NCBI RefSeq assembly: GCF_001592285.1
Contig: NZ_BCWQ01000011.1
Coordinates: 124,001 to 188,000, forward strand
Source: Hydrogenophaga pseudoflava NBRC 102511
GTDB taxonomy: Bacteria; Pseudomonadota; Gammaproteobacteria; Burkholderiales; Burkholderiaceae_C
Direction: 5' to 3'
DNA length: 64,000 nucleotides
Shown piece after piece: positions 17,764-26,308 of the stretch. A program made the translations under genes and the position numbers. The notes below the pieces were generated by a model. It did not search any database, was not told the DNA's origin, and worked only from the letters and a program-made list of their open reading frames with translations. The first letter of the stretch is position 1. Every line of letters begins with the position of its first letter.

Positions 17764-19191
17764 ATGAGCATCCCTTCCCCCGCCGCGAATGCGCAGCCCG
17801 GCGGCTCGCTGTACGAGAGCCGCATCAAGATCTACCCGCGCTCGGTCACCGGCGTGTTCGCGCGCTGGCGCTGGGTCATGGTCTGGGTGACGCAGCTGTT
17901 CTTCTACGGCATGCCCTGGCTGCAGTGGAACGGCCGCCAGGCCCTGCTGTTCGATCTGGAGCAGCGCCGCTTCTACGTGCTGGGCCTGGTGCTGCAGCCA
18001 CAGGACTTCATCTACCTCGCCGCCCTGCTGGTGATCAGCGCGCTGGCGCTGTTCTTCTTCACCGCCATCGCCGGGCGCCTGTGGTGCGGCTACAGCTGCC
18101 CGCAAACGGTCTACACCGAGATGTTCCTGTGGATCGAGCGCAAGACCGAGGGCGATCGCTCGGCGCGCATGCGCCTGGACGCCCAGCCCTGGTCGCTGAA
18201 CAAGCTCTCGCGCAAGGGCGCCAAGCAGGCCGGCTGGATCTCTCTGGCGCTGCTCACCGGCTTCACCTTCGTCGGCTACTTCCACCCCATCCGCGAACTG
18301 GCCCCGGCCCTGCTGAACCCGGCGCAGTCGCCCTGGCTGTGGTTCTGGGTGCTGTTCTACGCCGCGGCGACCTACGGCAACGCCGGCTACCTGCGCGAGC
18401 AGATGTGCAAATACATGTGCCCGTACGCCCGCTTCCAGAGCGCGCTGATCGACATGGATTCGCTGGTCATCGCCTACGACAGTGTGCGCGGCGAAAACCG
18501 CGGCCCGCGCTCGCGCAAGGCCGAGGAGCGCCCCGCCGGCCTGGGCGACTGTGTGGACTGCACGCTGTGCGTGCAGGTCTGCCCCACCGGCATCGACATC
18601 CGCAACGGACTGCAGAACGAGTGCATCGCCTGCGCCGCCTGCATCGACGTCTGCGACGACGTGATGGACAAGATGGGCTACCCCCAGGGCCTGATCCGCT
18701 ACACCACCGGCAATGCCGTGGCGAAGGGCTGGAGCGCGCGCCAGATGCTGCGCCGGGTCTGGCGCCCGCGCGTGCTGATCTACGGCACCCTGCTCGCCGG
18801 CCTCACCGGCGCCTGGCTCTGGAGCCTGGGGCATCGCAGCGACGTCGATGCCGTGCTGATCAAGGACCGCGGGGCGCTGGCGCGCATGGTCGACCGCGGT
18901 GCGATCGAGAACACCTACCGGCTGCAGGTGACCAACAGCCAGGAGACGGCGCGCCGCTTCCGCCTGGCGGTGGACGGCGTGCCCGGCCTGCGCATCGACT
19001 CGGCCACCACACTGTCGGTGGAGGCCGCCGGCAGCGCCTCGGTGCCCCTGCGCCTGGTGCTGCCGGCCGAGGCGGCCCAGCCACACGCCGGCCAGACCCT
19101 GCGCGCCACGGTGTCGGTGACCCCCGAGGGGGCGGAGGACGGGAACGAACGGGCGGTGCGCATCGACGCCGCCTTCATCGTTCCCCGCTGA
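17764..19191 (+). CDS. ccoG: Cytochrome c oxidase accessory protein CcoG (FixG/RdxA)
   Basis: A 475-residue membrane ferredoxin-like protein reported to reduce Cu(II) during assembly of cbb3 oxidase. Helices occur near residues 35-55, 80-105, 155-180 and 195-215. A membrane CGYSCPQT motif is followed by two cytoplasmic 4Fe-4S motifs (CVDCTLCVQVCP and CIACAACIDVC), then another helix and a C-terminal Ig-like domain. No ccoNOPQ genes are nearby. It diverges from narX across an NsrR-like site, so it may respond to nitric oxide here. An in-frame GTG 18 bases upstream is an alternative start. Confidence 0.93.
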   Translation: MSIPSPAANAQPGGSLYESRIKIYPRSVTGVFARWRWVMVWVTQLFFYGMPWLQWNGRQALLFDLEQRRFYVLGLVLQPQDFIYLAALLVISALALFFFTAIAGRLWCGYSCPQTVYTEMFLWIERKTEGDRSARMRLDAQPWSLNKLSRKGAKQAGWISLALLTGFTFVGYFHPIRELAPALLNPAQSPWLWFWVLFYAAATYGNAGYLREQMCKYMCPYARFQSALIDMDSLVIAYDSVRGENRGPRSRKAEERPAGLGDCVDCTLCVQVCPTGIDIRNGLQNECIACAACIDVCDDVMDKMGYPQGLIRYTTGNAVAKGWSARQMLRRVWRPRVLIYGTLLAGLTGAWLWSLGHRSDVDAVLIKDRGALARMVDRGAIENTYRLQVTNSQETARRFRLAVDGVPGLRIDSATTLSVEAAGSASVPLRLVLPAEAAQPHAGQTLRATVSVTPEGAEDGNERAVRIDAAFIVPR

Positions 19192-19239
19192 GGCCTGCGC
19201 CGGGCTCGTTCTTCCGGAAGCCCGGACTCGTCCAAAGGA

Positions 19240-19262
19240 AATATGCATCTTCGATGCGTTTT
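19240..19262. promoter_or_regulatory. NsrR-like operator 1 before the RIC gene
   Basis: The stretch holds ATGCATCTTCGATGCG and matches 16 of 22 defined positions of the NsrR consensus as remembered. The core GCATC-TTC-GATGC is a perfect inverted repeat. It lies 32 bases (about three helix turns) from the second copy, so both face the same side of the DNA. Confidence 0.55.
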
Positions 19263-19271
19263 ATGGCTCAA

Positions 19272-19294
19272 TACATGCATCAGAAATGAATATT
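19272..19294. promoter_or_regulatory. NsrR-like operator 2 before the RIC gene
   Basis: The stretch holds ACATGCATCAGAAATGAAT and again matches 16 of 22 NsrR consensus positions. It ends 12 bases before the RIC ATG, partly over the ribosome-site region (AAAGGA), so a bound repressor would block expression. NsrR control of ytfE/dnrN genes is established in other proteobacteria. Confidence 0.55.
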
Positions 19295-19306
19295 TAAAGG
19301 ACGCCC

Positions 19307-19975
19307 ATGAACACCCCCACCACCGAACGCCCCATCGAGCAGCAGGCCATCGGCCAGATCGCCGTCGACCTGCCCGGCGCCACCGCCATCTTCCGGCGCC
19401 TCAAGCTGGACTTCTGCTGCGGCGGCCAGGTCAGCCTGGGCGAGGCCTGCGAACGCAAGGGGCTGGACACCGCCCGCGTGGTGGCCGAACTGGCCGCGCT
19501 GCGCCGCGACGACGCCGCGCCGGAAACGCCGGACGCCAACGCGCTGATCGACCACATCCTCACCCGCTACCACGCGGTGCACCGCGAGCAGTTGCCCGAG
19601 CTGGTGCGCATGGCGCGCCGTGTCGAGGCGGTGCACAGCGACCACCCGGACGCACCGCACGGCCTGGCCGAGCACCTGGAGATCATGGAGGTCGAGTTGC
19701 TGGAGCACATGGAGAAGGAAGAGCAGGTGCTGTTCCCGGCCATCGAAGGCGGCAGCTCCGGTCTGGCGGGCCCGATCACCGTGATGCGCGACGAGCACAT
19801 CGGCCACGGTGAACATCTGGAGCGGCTGGCGGCGCTGACCCACGACCACACCCCGCCGCAGGGCGCCTGCAACACCTGGTGCGCGCTCTATGCCGGCACG
19901 GCGCAGCTGACCAACGACCTGATCAGCCACATCCACCTGGAGAACAACGTGCTGTTCGCGCGCTTCGGCGCCTGA
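19307..19975 (+). CDS. ytfE: Iron-sulfur cluster repair di-iron protein RIC (YtfE/ScdA/DnrN)
   Basis: A 222-residue cytoplasmic protein that repairs Fe-S centres damaged by nitric oxide or peroxide. The ScdA_N domain carries the DFCCGG motif (about residues 37-42). A hemerythrin-like four-helix domain follows with di-iron ligands spread over the segments HILTRYHAVHREQ, HGLAEHLEIMEVELLEHMEKEE, RDEHIGHGEHLERL and DLISHIHLENNVLF. AAAGGA precedes the ATG. Upstream tandem NsrR-like sites suggest NO induction, which fits its place beside nitrate respiration genes. Confidence 0.95.
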   Translation: MNTPTTERPIEQQAIGQIAVDLPGATAIFRRLKLDFCCGGQVSLGEACERKGLDTARVVAELAALRRDDAAPETPDANALIDHILTRYHAVHREQLPELVRMARRVEAVHSDHPDAPHGLAEHLEIMEVELLEHMEKEEQVLFPAIEGGSSGLAGPITVMRDEHIGHGEHLERLAALTHDHTPPQGACNTWCALYAGTAQLTNDLISHIHLENNVLFARFGA

Positions 19976-20023
19976 GGTCCGGCACCGCCGGAAAGAAAAA
20001 GGCCGTTGGGGCCACTGCGCGCT

Positions 20024-21025
20024 TCAGAGCGCCCGTCTCTCCATCCGCCCCGGGCGCGGTGAATAGCGCGTCAGCGCATCCAGGGCTTCTACGTCGACCT
20101 GCGCGCGCCGGCTGCCGTAGACCTCGGCCTTGAGCCAGACCAGCTCTTCGGCCAGCGCCGCTTCGCTGCCCAGGCTGCAGAACCAGACCTTGGCGTCGCC
20201 ATCCCAGCGGTAGCCGCGGGCCTTGAGCTGGTCCTTGCTCTCGAAGGGCGAGCCGGTGGCCCGCAGCTTGTAGCTGGGCTGGGCGGCCGCGGCCATCAGG
20301 CGGGTCAGGCCCGTCGTGACGCCATCGGCCGCCGGGCTGGCGAGCACCTGAAGCAGCGCGTGGCAGTCGACCAGCGCCCGGTGCGCGTCGTAGAACCATC
20401 CCTGGTCCTGCGCCAGCGCGCTGAGCTTGGCCGAATCGGCGCCCTGTGCTTTCCAGTCGATGTCGGCGAACGAGCAGGCCCAGCGCTTGTGGGCAAAGCC
20501 GGGAAACCGGGCCTCGACAAAGGGCCGGTCGAATCCGGCGTTGTGCGCCACCACCAGATCGGCGCGATCGATCAGGGCCTGCACGCGCGCATCGTCCAGC
20601 CGCTGACCGCGAACCATATCGTCGTCGATGCCCGTGACCTGTTTCGCCACCTCCGGAATGGGCATGCCCGGATCTTCAAAACCTTCGAAGGTGTCGACCG
20701 GGCCGAAAGGCCGGCCCGTGACCGGGTCCACCTGCACCAGCAGCAGGGCCAGCTCGATGATGCGGTCGCTGGCATGGGACAGGCCGGTGGTTTCGGTGTC
20801 GAGGATGAGCACGCGCACAGCGGCCTGCGGCTGGCCGTCGGTGCCCACTGGAACCAGCGGTCCGTAGTCCAGCACCGGCACCAGACGGCGCAGCACCTTG
20901 AAGTCGGGGTGCTGATCCAGCAGCCGGGCCATGTCTTCGGGTGTGAGCGGCTGGGCGGCGTCGGCCACAGCGGGCGGGGCGTTGCGCCCCTGCGGCGGCT
21001 CGAATTCGAAGCTGAGTTGGCTCAT
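20024..21025 (-). CDS. DnaQ-like 3'-5' exonuclease (DEDDh family)
   Basis: A 333-residue protein with an exonuclease domain at about residues 65-240. The three Exo motifs are visible: DTETTG (I), HNAGFDRPF (II) and HRALVDCHA (III, giving the H-x4-D pair of DEDDh enzymes). The N-terminal 60 residues and a C-terminal region of about 90 residues (a YRWDGDAKVWF segment) have no assignment. It is not the polymerase III epsilon subunit, which is shorter and has a different tail. A role in trimming nucleic acid ends or repair is likely. It is transcribed alone, just after tRNA-Arg. Confidence 0.85.
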   Translation of the reverse strand: MSQLSFEFEPPQGRNAPPAVADAAQPLTPEDMARLLDQHPDFKVLRRLVPVLDYGPLVPVGTDGQPQAAVRVLILDTETTGLSHASDRIIELALLLVQVDPVTGRPFGPVDTFEGFEDPGMPIPEVAKQVTGIDDDMVRGQRLDDARVQALIDRADLVVAHNAGFDRPFVEARFPGFAHKRWACSFADIDWKAQGADSAKLSALAQDQGWFYDAHRALVDCHALLQVLASPAADGVTTGLTRLMAAAAQPSYKLRATGSPFESKDQLKARGYRWDGDAKVWFCSLGSEAALAEELVWLKAEVYGSRRAQVDVEALDALTRYSPRPGRMERRAL

Positions 21026-21082
21026 GAAGAAAGGCCACTCATCGGGCCGCGGGCCATGAAAAACCCACGCAAGTCATTGAGG

Positions 21083-21158
21083 TGGCGCGGCTGGCGGGGA
21101 TCGAACCCACGACCCTTGGCTTCGGAGGCCAATACTCTATCCACTGAGCTACAGCCGC
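21083..21158 (-). tRNA. tRNA-Arg (anticodon CCG)
   Basis: On the minus strand a full cloverleaf can be drawn: acceptor GCGGCTG paired perfectly with CAGCCGC, D-loop TAGCTCAGTGGATAGAGTA, anticodon stem TTGGC/GCCAA around loop CTCCGAA, T-arm GTGGG-TTCGATC-CCCGC, discriminator G and an encoded CCA. Loop position 34-36 reads CCG, decoding the arginine codon CGG. Length is 76 bases with CCA. Confidence 0.97.
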
Positions 21159-21289
21159 GCATGCTTGGAAAGCCCGCCATTGTCTCACATGCGCCCGGCG
21201 GCACCGGCTCACCGCCTCCGCGCCGCGCCACCGGCACAAGACCCGCATGCGAGGCCCGATTGCCTGTATTTTTTGTATCTTTATTACTG

Positions 21290-21303
21290 TGCAAACCATT
21301 GCA
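21290..21303. promoter_or_regulatory. LacI-family operator-like site 1 (distal, porin)
   Basis: TGCAAACCATTGCA has the arms TGCAA and TTGCA around four bases, the same plan as the perfect palindrome before the ABC operon. One more complementary base flanks each side (G/C). The central CG of classical LacI-family sites is missing, so it is the weakest of the three. It lies 101 bases from the second porin site, a distance compatible with a repression loop. Confidence 0.5.
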
Positions 21304-21346
21304 CCAGTCGGGTTTTCCCGAGGCGGATATTTGTTGTTTTTAAGCA

Positions 21347-21363
21347 GTTACGTAACAGTTACG
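21347..21363. promoter_or_regulatory. Cluster of GTTAC half-sites before the porin
   Basis: GTTACGTAACAGTTACG contains three GTTAC half-sites: two head to head (GTTACGTAAC, a perfect ten-base palindrome) and a third inverted one base further. It may be a binding site for a second regulator of the porin. I do not recognise which one. Confidence 0.4.
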
Positions 21364-21390
21364 GGGCATTTCTTCAGGGTTTCTACCGAA

Positions 21391-21404
21391 TGCAACCGTT
21401 TGCA
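21391..21404. promoter_or_regulatory. LacI-family operator-like site 2 (proximal, porin)
   Basis: TGCAACCGTTTGCA, with A and T continuing the symmetry at the flanks, matches the perfect site before the ABC operon except in the core. It keeps the central CG typical of LacI-family operators. It lies 106 bases before the porin ATG. Confidence 0.65.
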
Positions 21405-21509
21405 TCAATGGTCGAATTCGGTGGCTTTCCCGACCGGTGTTGTACGTTCAAACATGAAACATCGGTACAGGAGAGAGTGGTTCACAACATTCACACTCCG
21501 GAGTACCTC

Positions 21510-22415
21510 ATGCAACAGAGCTTCAAACTTGCGGCCGCCGCCGCCCTTTGCGCCACCGCTTTCGCCGCCCATGCCGACATGACCATGGACGCCAACCTGG
21601 AACTGGACACCACCTACCAGAACAAGGTGGAAGACGCTTCCAACGCCCGCGACAGCGACCTGAACATGGGCGGCCGCGTGGAGTTCAACGTGGGCGGCAA
21701 GGCCACCAACGGCGACGCCTTCGTGCAAGCCCGTGCCAGCCTGCTGATCAAGAAGGACGGCGACACCGCCACCGATGACATGTGGGTCCAGTTCGGCAAC
21801 GCCGCCGGCGACGTGAAGATGGGCCGCTTCGAAGCCATGGACCTGTTCCCCCTGGGCAAGGACACCCTGGTCGAGAACAGCGGCTACGGCGGCTACCGCG
21901 CCAACCGCCTGCGCGGCCGTTTCGGCAAGGACACGGTGCACATCGCCCCCGGCTTCAACGCCGGCCCGGCACGCATCGAAGTCGGCCTGGTCTACAGCAA
22001 GGAAGCCGGTGAGGCCCGCGGTGTCCGCCCGGCCGTGAGCTTCGGCTCCGGCCCGGTGACCGTGCGTGTGGGTGTCGAGTCCGTCAAGGTGGTCGGCGGC
22101 ACCGAGAGCACCAACGGCGCCGGCGTGTCCCTGGGCTACGCGCTGTCTTCGGACAGCAGCATGAACGTGAACTTCGCCAAGATGGAAGACGACAAGTCCG
22201 TCGGCCTGAACGGCACCTTCGGTCCGGCCGGTTTCGGCCTGATCCTGGACAAGGGCGCCAACGGCGCGAAGAACAACACCTTCTACGCCGCCTACTCGCT
22301 GCCGCTGTTCGGCGTCAAGGGCGCGACCATCACGCCAGCCCTGAGCTTTGCCAAGGGCGGCTCCGGCACCAAGGGCCAGACCGCGGCCCGCGTGCGCATC
22401 AATTACGCGTTTTGA
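21510..22415 (+). CDS. Outer-membrane porin, probably for glucosides
   Basis: A 301-residue outer-membrane beta-barrel. A signal peptide of 22 residues ends AAHA before DMTMD. The mature part alternates polar and hydrophobic residues in strand-like stretches and ends in NYAF with a terminal phenylalanine, the usual barrel-insertion signal. Operator-like sites shared with the agl operon and the neighbouring LacI gene suggest that it admits the sugars taken up by the ABC importer. It resembles short Gram-negative porins. The substrate is inferred. Confidence 0.85.
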   Translation: MQQSFKLAAAAALCATAFAAHADMTMDANLELDTTYQNKVEDASNARDSDLNMGGRVEFNVGGKATNGDAFVQARASLLIKKDGDTATDDMWVQFGNAAGDVKMGRFEAMDLFPLGKDTLVENSGYGGYRANRLRGRFGKDTVHIAPGFNAGPARIEVGLVYSKEAGEARGVRPAVSFGSGPVTVRVGVESVKVVGGTESTNGAGVSLGYALSSDSSMNVNFAKMEDDKSVGLNGTFGPAGFGLILDKGANGAKNNTFYAAYSLPLFGVKGATITPALSFAKGGSGTKGQTAARVRINYAF

Positions 22416-22493
22416 TCGGGGGTTCCCGATCTTTCCGGGGTGAGAGATCCTGAAAGGGTGACCGATCCCATTTCCTCTCGGCAATCAGAGTTG

Positions 22494-22526
22494 GCCCGGG
22501 CGTCGCAAGGCTCCCGGGCTTTTTTT
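22494..22526 (+). terminator. Rho-independent terminator after the porin
   Basis: The stem GCCCGGG / CCCGGGC encloses a 12-base loop and is followed by seven thymines (22520-22526). It ends the porin transcript 80 bases after its stop, so the LacI gene just downstream has its own promoter. Confidence 0.85.
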
Positions 22527-22569
22527 CCGCTTCACCCGCCCGATCGTTATCGGGTGAAATAATCTGCCG

Positions 22570-23637
22570 ATGCCTCGCAAGCCAGCCGCCCCCGCCCCCG
22601 ACGATTCCGCGCCCTCTGCACAGGCACCCGCCCGGGGCCGCAAGCGCATGCAGATGGCCGACATCGCCCGCCTGGCCGGTGTGTCGGCGTCCACCGTCTC
22701 GCGTGCCCTCAGCGGCAGCCCGCTGATTCCGCAAGCCACCCGCGAGCGCATCACCGAACTGGCCAATTCCCTGGGCTACCGCGTCAACGTCGGCGCGGCC
22801 AACCTGCGCAAGCGCGGGGTGCAGACCATCGGCGTCGTCATCCTGGGCGACAGCATGCAGATGATCTCGGACCCGTTCCTGCTGAGCATCCTCGGCTCGG
22901 TGGCCGACACCCTGGACGAGCGGGGCATGAGCCTGCTGCTGACGCGCCTGAAGGCCGACCGCCAGCACGTGCTGTCGGACCTGGTCGAGAGCGGCCAGGT
23001 CGGCGGCCTGATCGTCATCGGCCAGCTGACGCTGCACGACTACCTCAACGAACTGACGCGCAACGGCTTCCCGATGGTGGTCTGGGGCGCGCCCCTGCCC
23101 GATGCGCTGTACCCGGTGGTCGGCGGCGACAACGCCATGGGCGGCTACCTGGCCACGCGCCACCTGATCGAAAAGGGTTGCCGCCGGATCGCCTTCTTCG
23201 GCGACATCACCCACCCCGAGGCCGGCCAGCGGTACCTGGGTTACACCCGTGCGCTGGACGAGGCCGGCATCGCCATGGACCCCCGCCTGCTGCAGTCCTT
23301 CCTGTTCGGCGACTCGCGCATCCGCGAGGTGATCGACGGCTGGCTCAACCAGGCCACCCCCTTCGACGCCATCTTTGCCTCCAGCGACGTCACGGCCATC
23401 TCGCTCATGGGCTCGCTCAACGAGCGCGGCATCACCGTGCCGGCCGACGTCAAGCTCGTCGGTTACGACGACATCGCGCTGGCCGAGCACGTGCACCCCA
23501 CCCTGACCACCATCCGCCAGCCCACCGGACAGGCCGGCCGCGCGCTGGTGGACCTGCTGTTCGAGGCCCTGGCCGGCCAGCCTCGGCGCTCCATCGTCCT
23601 GCCCGCCTCGCTCATCGTGCGCGAGAGCAGCGCCTGA
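22570..23637 (+). CDS. aglR: LacI-family transcriptional repressor of glucoside genes
   Basis: A 355-residue LacI/GalR regulator. An unstructured proline-rich tail of about 27 residues precedes the helix-turn-helix (MADIARLAGVSASTVSRALSG, with the hinge near residues 70-80). The periplasmic-binding-protein-like core follows to the end (YDDIALAEHVHPTLTT is a typical closing segment). It stands between the porin and the ABC operon, as AglR does in rhizobial agl loci. The TGCAA-N4-TTGCA sites before both target units are its likely operators; an alpha- or beta-glucoside is its likely inducer. Confidence 0.87.
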   Translation: MPRKPAAPAPDDSAPSAQAPARGRKRMQMADIARLAGVSASTVSRALSGSPLIPQATRERITELANSLGYRVNVGAANLRKRGVQTIGVVILGDSMQMISDPFLLSILGSVADTLDERGMSLLLTRLKADRQHVLSDLVESGQVGGLIVIGQLTLHDYLNELTRNGFPMVVWGAPLPDALYPVVGGDNAMGGYLATRHLIEKGCRRIAFFGDITHPEAGQRYLGYTRALDEAGIAMDPRLLQSFLFGDSRIREVIDGWLNQATPFDAIFASSDVTAISLMGSLNERGITVPADVKLVGYDDIALAEHVHPTLTTIRQPTGQAGRALVDLLFEALAGQPRRSIVLPASLIVRESSA

Positions 23638-23648
23638 AGAGGTGTATG

Positions 23649-23721
23649 GCCCCCACGCTCCGCCGCTGACGCGGGTCGCTGCCCCCCGAGGGGGCTGATC
23701 CGGCTGGGGACGGCCCGGCGC
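23649..23721 (+). repeat. GC-rich dispersed repeat, copy A
   Basis: The unit runs from CCCCCACGCTCCGCCGCT through GCTGCCCCCCGAGGGGGC to GGACGGCCCGGCG. It can fold on its own (CCCCC/GGGGG core). The same unit occurs in reverse orientation inside pgm (32929-33000) and as a fragment 13 bases downstream of this copy. It is the type of short intergenic repeat I associate with Comamonadaceae chromosomes. Confidence 0.75.
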
Positions 23722-23733
23722 CGGATCGCTCGT

Positions 23734-23760
23734 GCCCCCACGCTCCGCCGCTGCGCGGCT
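23734..23760 (+). repeat. GC-rich dispersed repeat, partial copy C
   Basis: CCCCCACGCTCCGCCGCTGC and a few further bases repeat the first part of copy A; 18 bases are identical. The rest of the unit is absent. The tandem arrangement suggests partial duplication of copy A. Confidence 0.65.
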
Positions 23761-23804
23761 GTTTTCGTAACCCGCTTGTTCCACGTACCTAGGGCAAACC
23801 CCAT

Positions 23805-23822
23805 AATGCAATCGATTGCATT
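23805..23822. promoter_or_regulatory. LacI-family operator of the agl ABC operon
   Basis: AATGCAATCGATTGCATT is a perfect 18-base palindrome with a central CG, the classic form of a LacI-family operator. It lies 85 bases before the ATPase ATG. Its core arms (TGCAA/TTGCA) recur twice before the porin. Confidence 0.8.
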
Positions 23823-23906
23823 GGTGATGTAATTTTGTGACGGTCAGGCGTGCTGACCGGTTCCGGCCAGTCGCTTCACGACGGCCGACACGAAAGGTTT
23901 CTACCC

Positions 23907-24908
<1,002 letters not shown>

Positions 24909-24973
24909 CCTCACCCCCGTTTTCACCCCGCTTTGCGGATGGGCCGCGAAGCTTCACTCTGGAGACAAGCACG

Positions 24974-26275
24974 ATGTTCAAAACCACCACGATCGCCGGC
25001 GCCGCCGCGCTGGCGCTGGGCACACTGGGCGCCACCGCCCACGCCGCCGACTACAAGGGCCCCGACCTCAAGGGCGAGACGATCACCGTCACCTGCCCCT
25101 GGACGGGCGCGGAGGAAGGCTTCTTCAAGAAGGTGGTCGCGAACTTCGAGAAGGCCACCGGTGCGACGGTGAAGCACTCGTGCTCGCAGAGCTCCGAGCA
25201 GCAGATCGTGATCGACATCAAGGCCGGTTCGCCGTCCAACATCTCGGTGTTCCCGCAGCCGGGCCTGGCCGCCAACATGGCCGCCATCGGTGGCCTGGTG
25301 CCGCTGGGCGACAAGGCGCGCGACTGGGTCAAGACCAACTACGCCGCGGGCAGCTCCTGGGCCGACCTGGGCACCTACAAGGGCAAGGACGGCAAGAGCA
25401 ACTTCTACGGCCTGTTCTTCAACGTCAACGTCAAGAGCCTGGTCTGGTACATCCCCGAGAACTTCAAGGAGAAGGGCTACAAGGTGCCCAAGTCCATGGA
25501 GGAGCTGCAGGACCTGACCAAGAAGATCGCCGCCGACGGTGGCAAGCCCTGGTGCATCGGCCTGGGTTCGGACGCCGCCACCGGCTGGCCCGCGACCGAC
25601 TGGGTCGAGGACATGATGCTGCGCACCCAGAGCCCGCAGGTCTACGACGACTGGACCAGCAACAAGATGAAGTTCAACGACAAGCGCGTCGTCGAGGCCA
25701 TCGAGGCCTACGGCTGGTTCGCCCGCAACGACGCCTACGTGGACGGCGGCGCCAAGGCCGTGGCCACGGTGAGCTTCAAGGACAGCCCCAAGGGTATGTT
25801 CGGCTCGCCGCCCAAGTGCTACATGCACCGCCAGGCCTCGTTCATCCCGGCCTTCTTCCCCGAGGGCAAGGCGGCCGACGCCGACTTCTTCTACTTCCCG
25901 GCCTACAAGTCCAAGAACCTGGGCAACCCGGTGCTGGGCGGCGGCACGATCATGACGATCACCAAGGACAGCAAGGGCGCCCGCGCCTTCATGGAGTACC
26001 TGCAGCACCCGCAGGCCCACGAGATCTGGATGGCCGAGGACGGCTTCCTGACCCCGCACAAGGGCACGGACCTGGCCAAGTACAAGACCAAGGCGCAGCG
26101 CAAGCAGGGCGAGATCCTGCTGAACGCGACCACCTTCCGCTTTGACGGCTCCGACCTGATGCCCGGCGCCGTCGGTGCCGGCAGCTTCTGGAAGGGCATG
26201 GTCGACTACTCGGGCGGCAAGTCGGCCCAGGCCGTGGCCGACGACATCCAGAAGAGCTGGGACGCGTTGAAGTGA
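24974..26275 (+). CDS. aglE: Glucoside ABC transporter substrate-binding protein
   Basis: A 433-residue periplasmic binding protein of the CUT1 family. The signal peptide ends TAHA before ADYKG (about residue 24). The mature part starts with a typical strand (ETITVTCPWTGAEEGFFKKV) and has aromatic residues suited to sugar stacking. Length and the many tryptophans match AglE, the alpha-glucoside binding protein of Sinorhizobium. GGAGACA precedes the ATG. It lies 65 bases after the ATPase and 33 before the first permease. Confidence 0.9.
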   Translation: MFKTTTIAGAAALALGTLGATAHAADYKGPDLKGETITVTCPWTGAEEGFFKKVVANFEKATGATVKHSCSQSSEQQIVIDIKAGSPSNISVFPQPGLAANMAAIGGLVPLGDKARDWVKTNYAAGSSWADLGTYKGKDGKSNFYGLFFNVNVKSLVWYIPENFKEKGYKVPKSMEELQDLTKKIAADGGKPWCIGLGSDAATGWPATDWVEDMMLRTQSPQVYDDWTSNKMKFNDKRVVEAIEAYGWFARNDAYVDGGAKAVATVSFKDSPKGMFGSPPKCYMHRQASFIPAFFPEGKAADADFFYFPAYKSKNLGNPVLGGGTIMTITKDSKGARAFMEYLQHPQAHEIWMAEDGFLTPHKGTDLAKYKTKAQRKQGEILLNATTFRFDGSDLMPGAVGAGSFWKGMVDYSGGKSAQAVADDIQKSWDALK

Positions 26276-26308
26276 CCCCCTGAGCAGAACAGACACGGAC
26301 GGACCACC

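Larger units (their letters stand above)
21159..21509. other. Regulatory leader before the porin gene
   Basis: About 350 bases without a convincing gene. It is AT-richer than its surroundings, especially near 21268-21290 and 21330-21360. It holds two LacI-type operator-like repeats (21290-21303 and 21391-21404), a cluster of GTTAC half-sites (21347-21363) and the promoter and 5' leader of the porin. An open frame runs through in the porin's frame but lacks a coding character. Confidence 0.7.

Noticed and set aside
19124..19138. CCCCCGAGGGGG in ccoG as another copy of the GC-rich repeat
   Set aside because: Only the short core matches; the flanking parts of the unit are missing and the codons fit a normal CcoG tail.
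19976..20023. Hairpin TCCGGC-ACC-GCCGGA after the RIC gene as a terminator
   Set aside because: It is followed by an A-rich tract rather than thymines on the plus strand, and the orientation does not suit the minus-strand exonuclease gene either.
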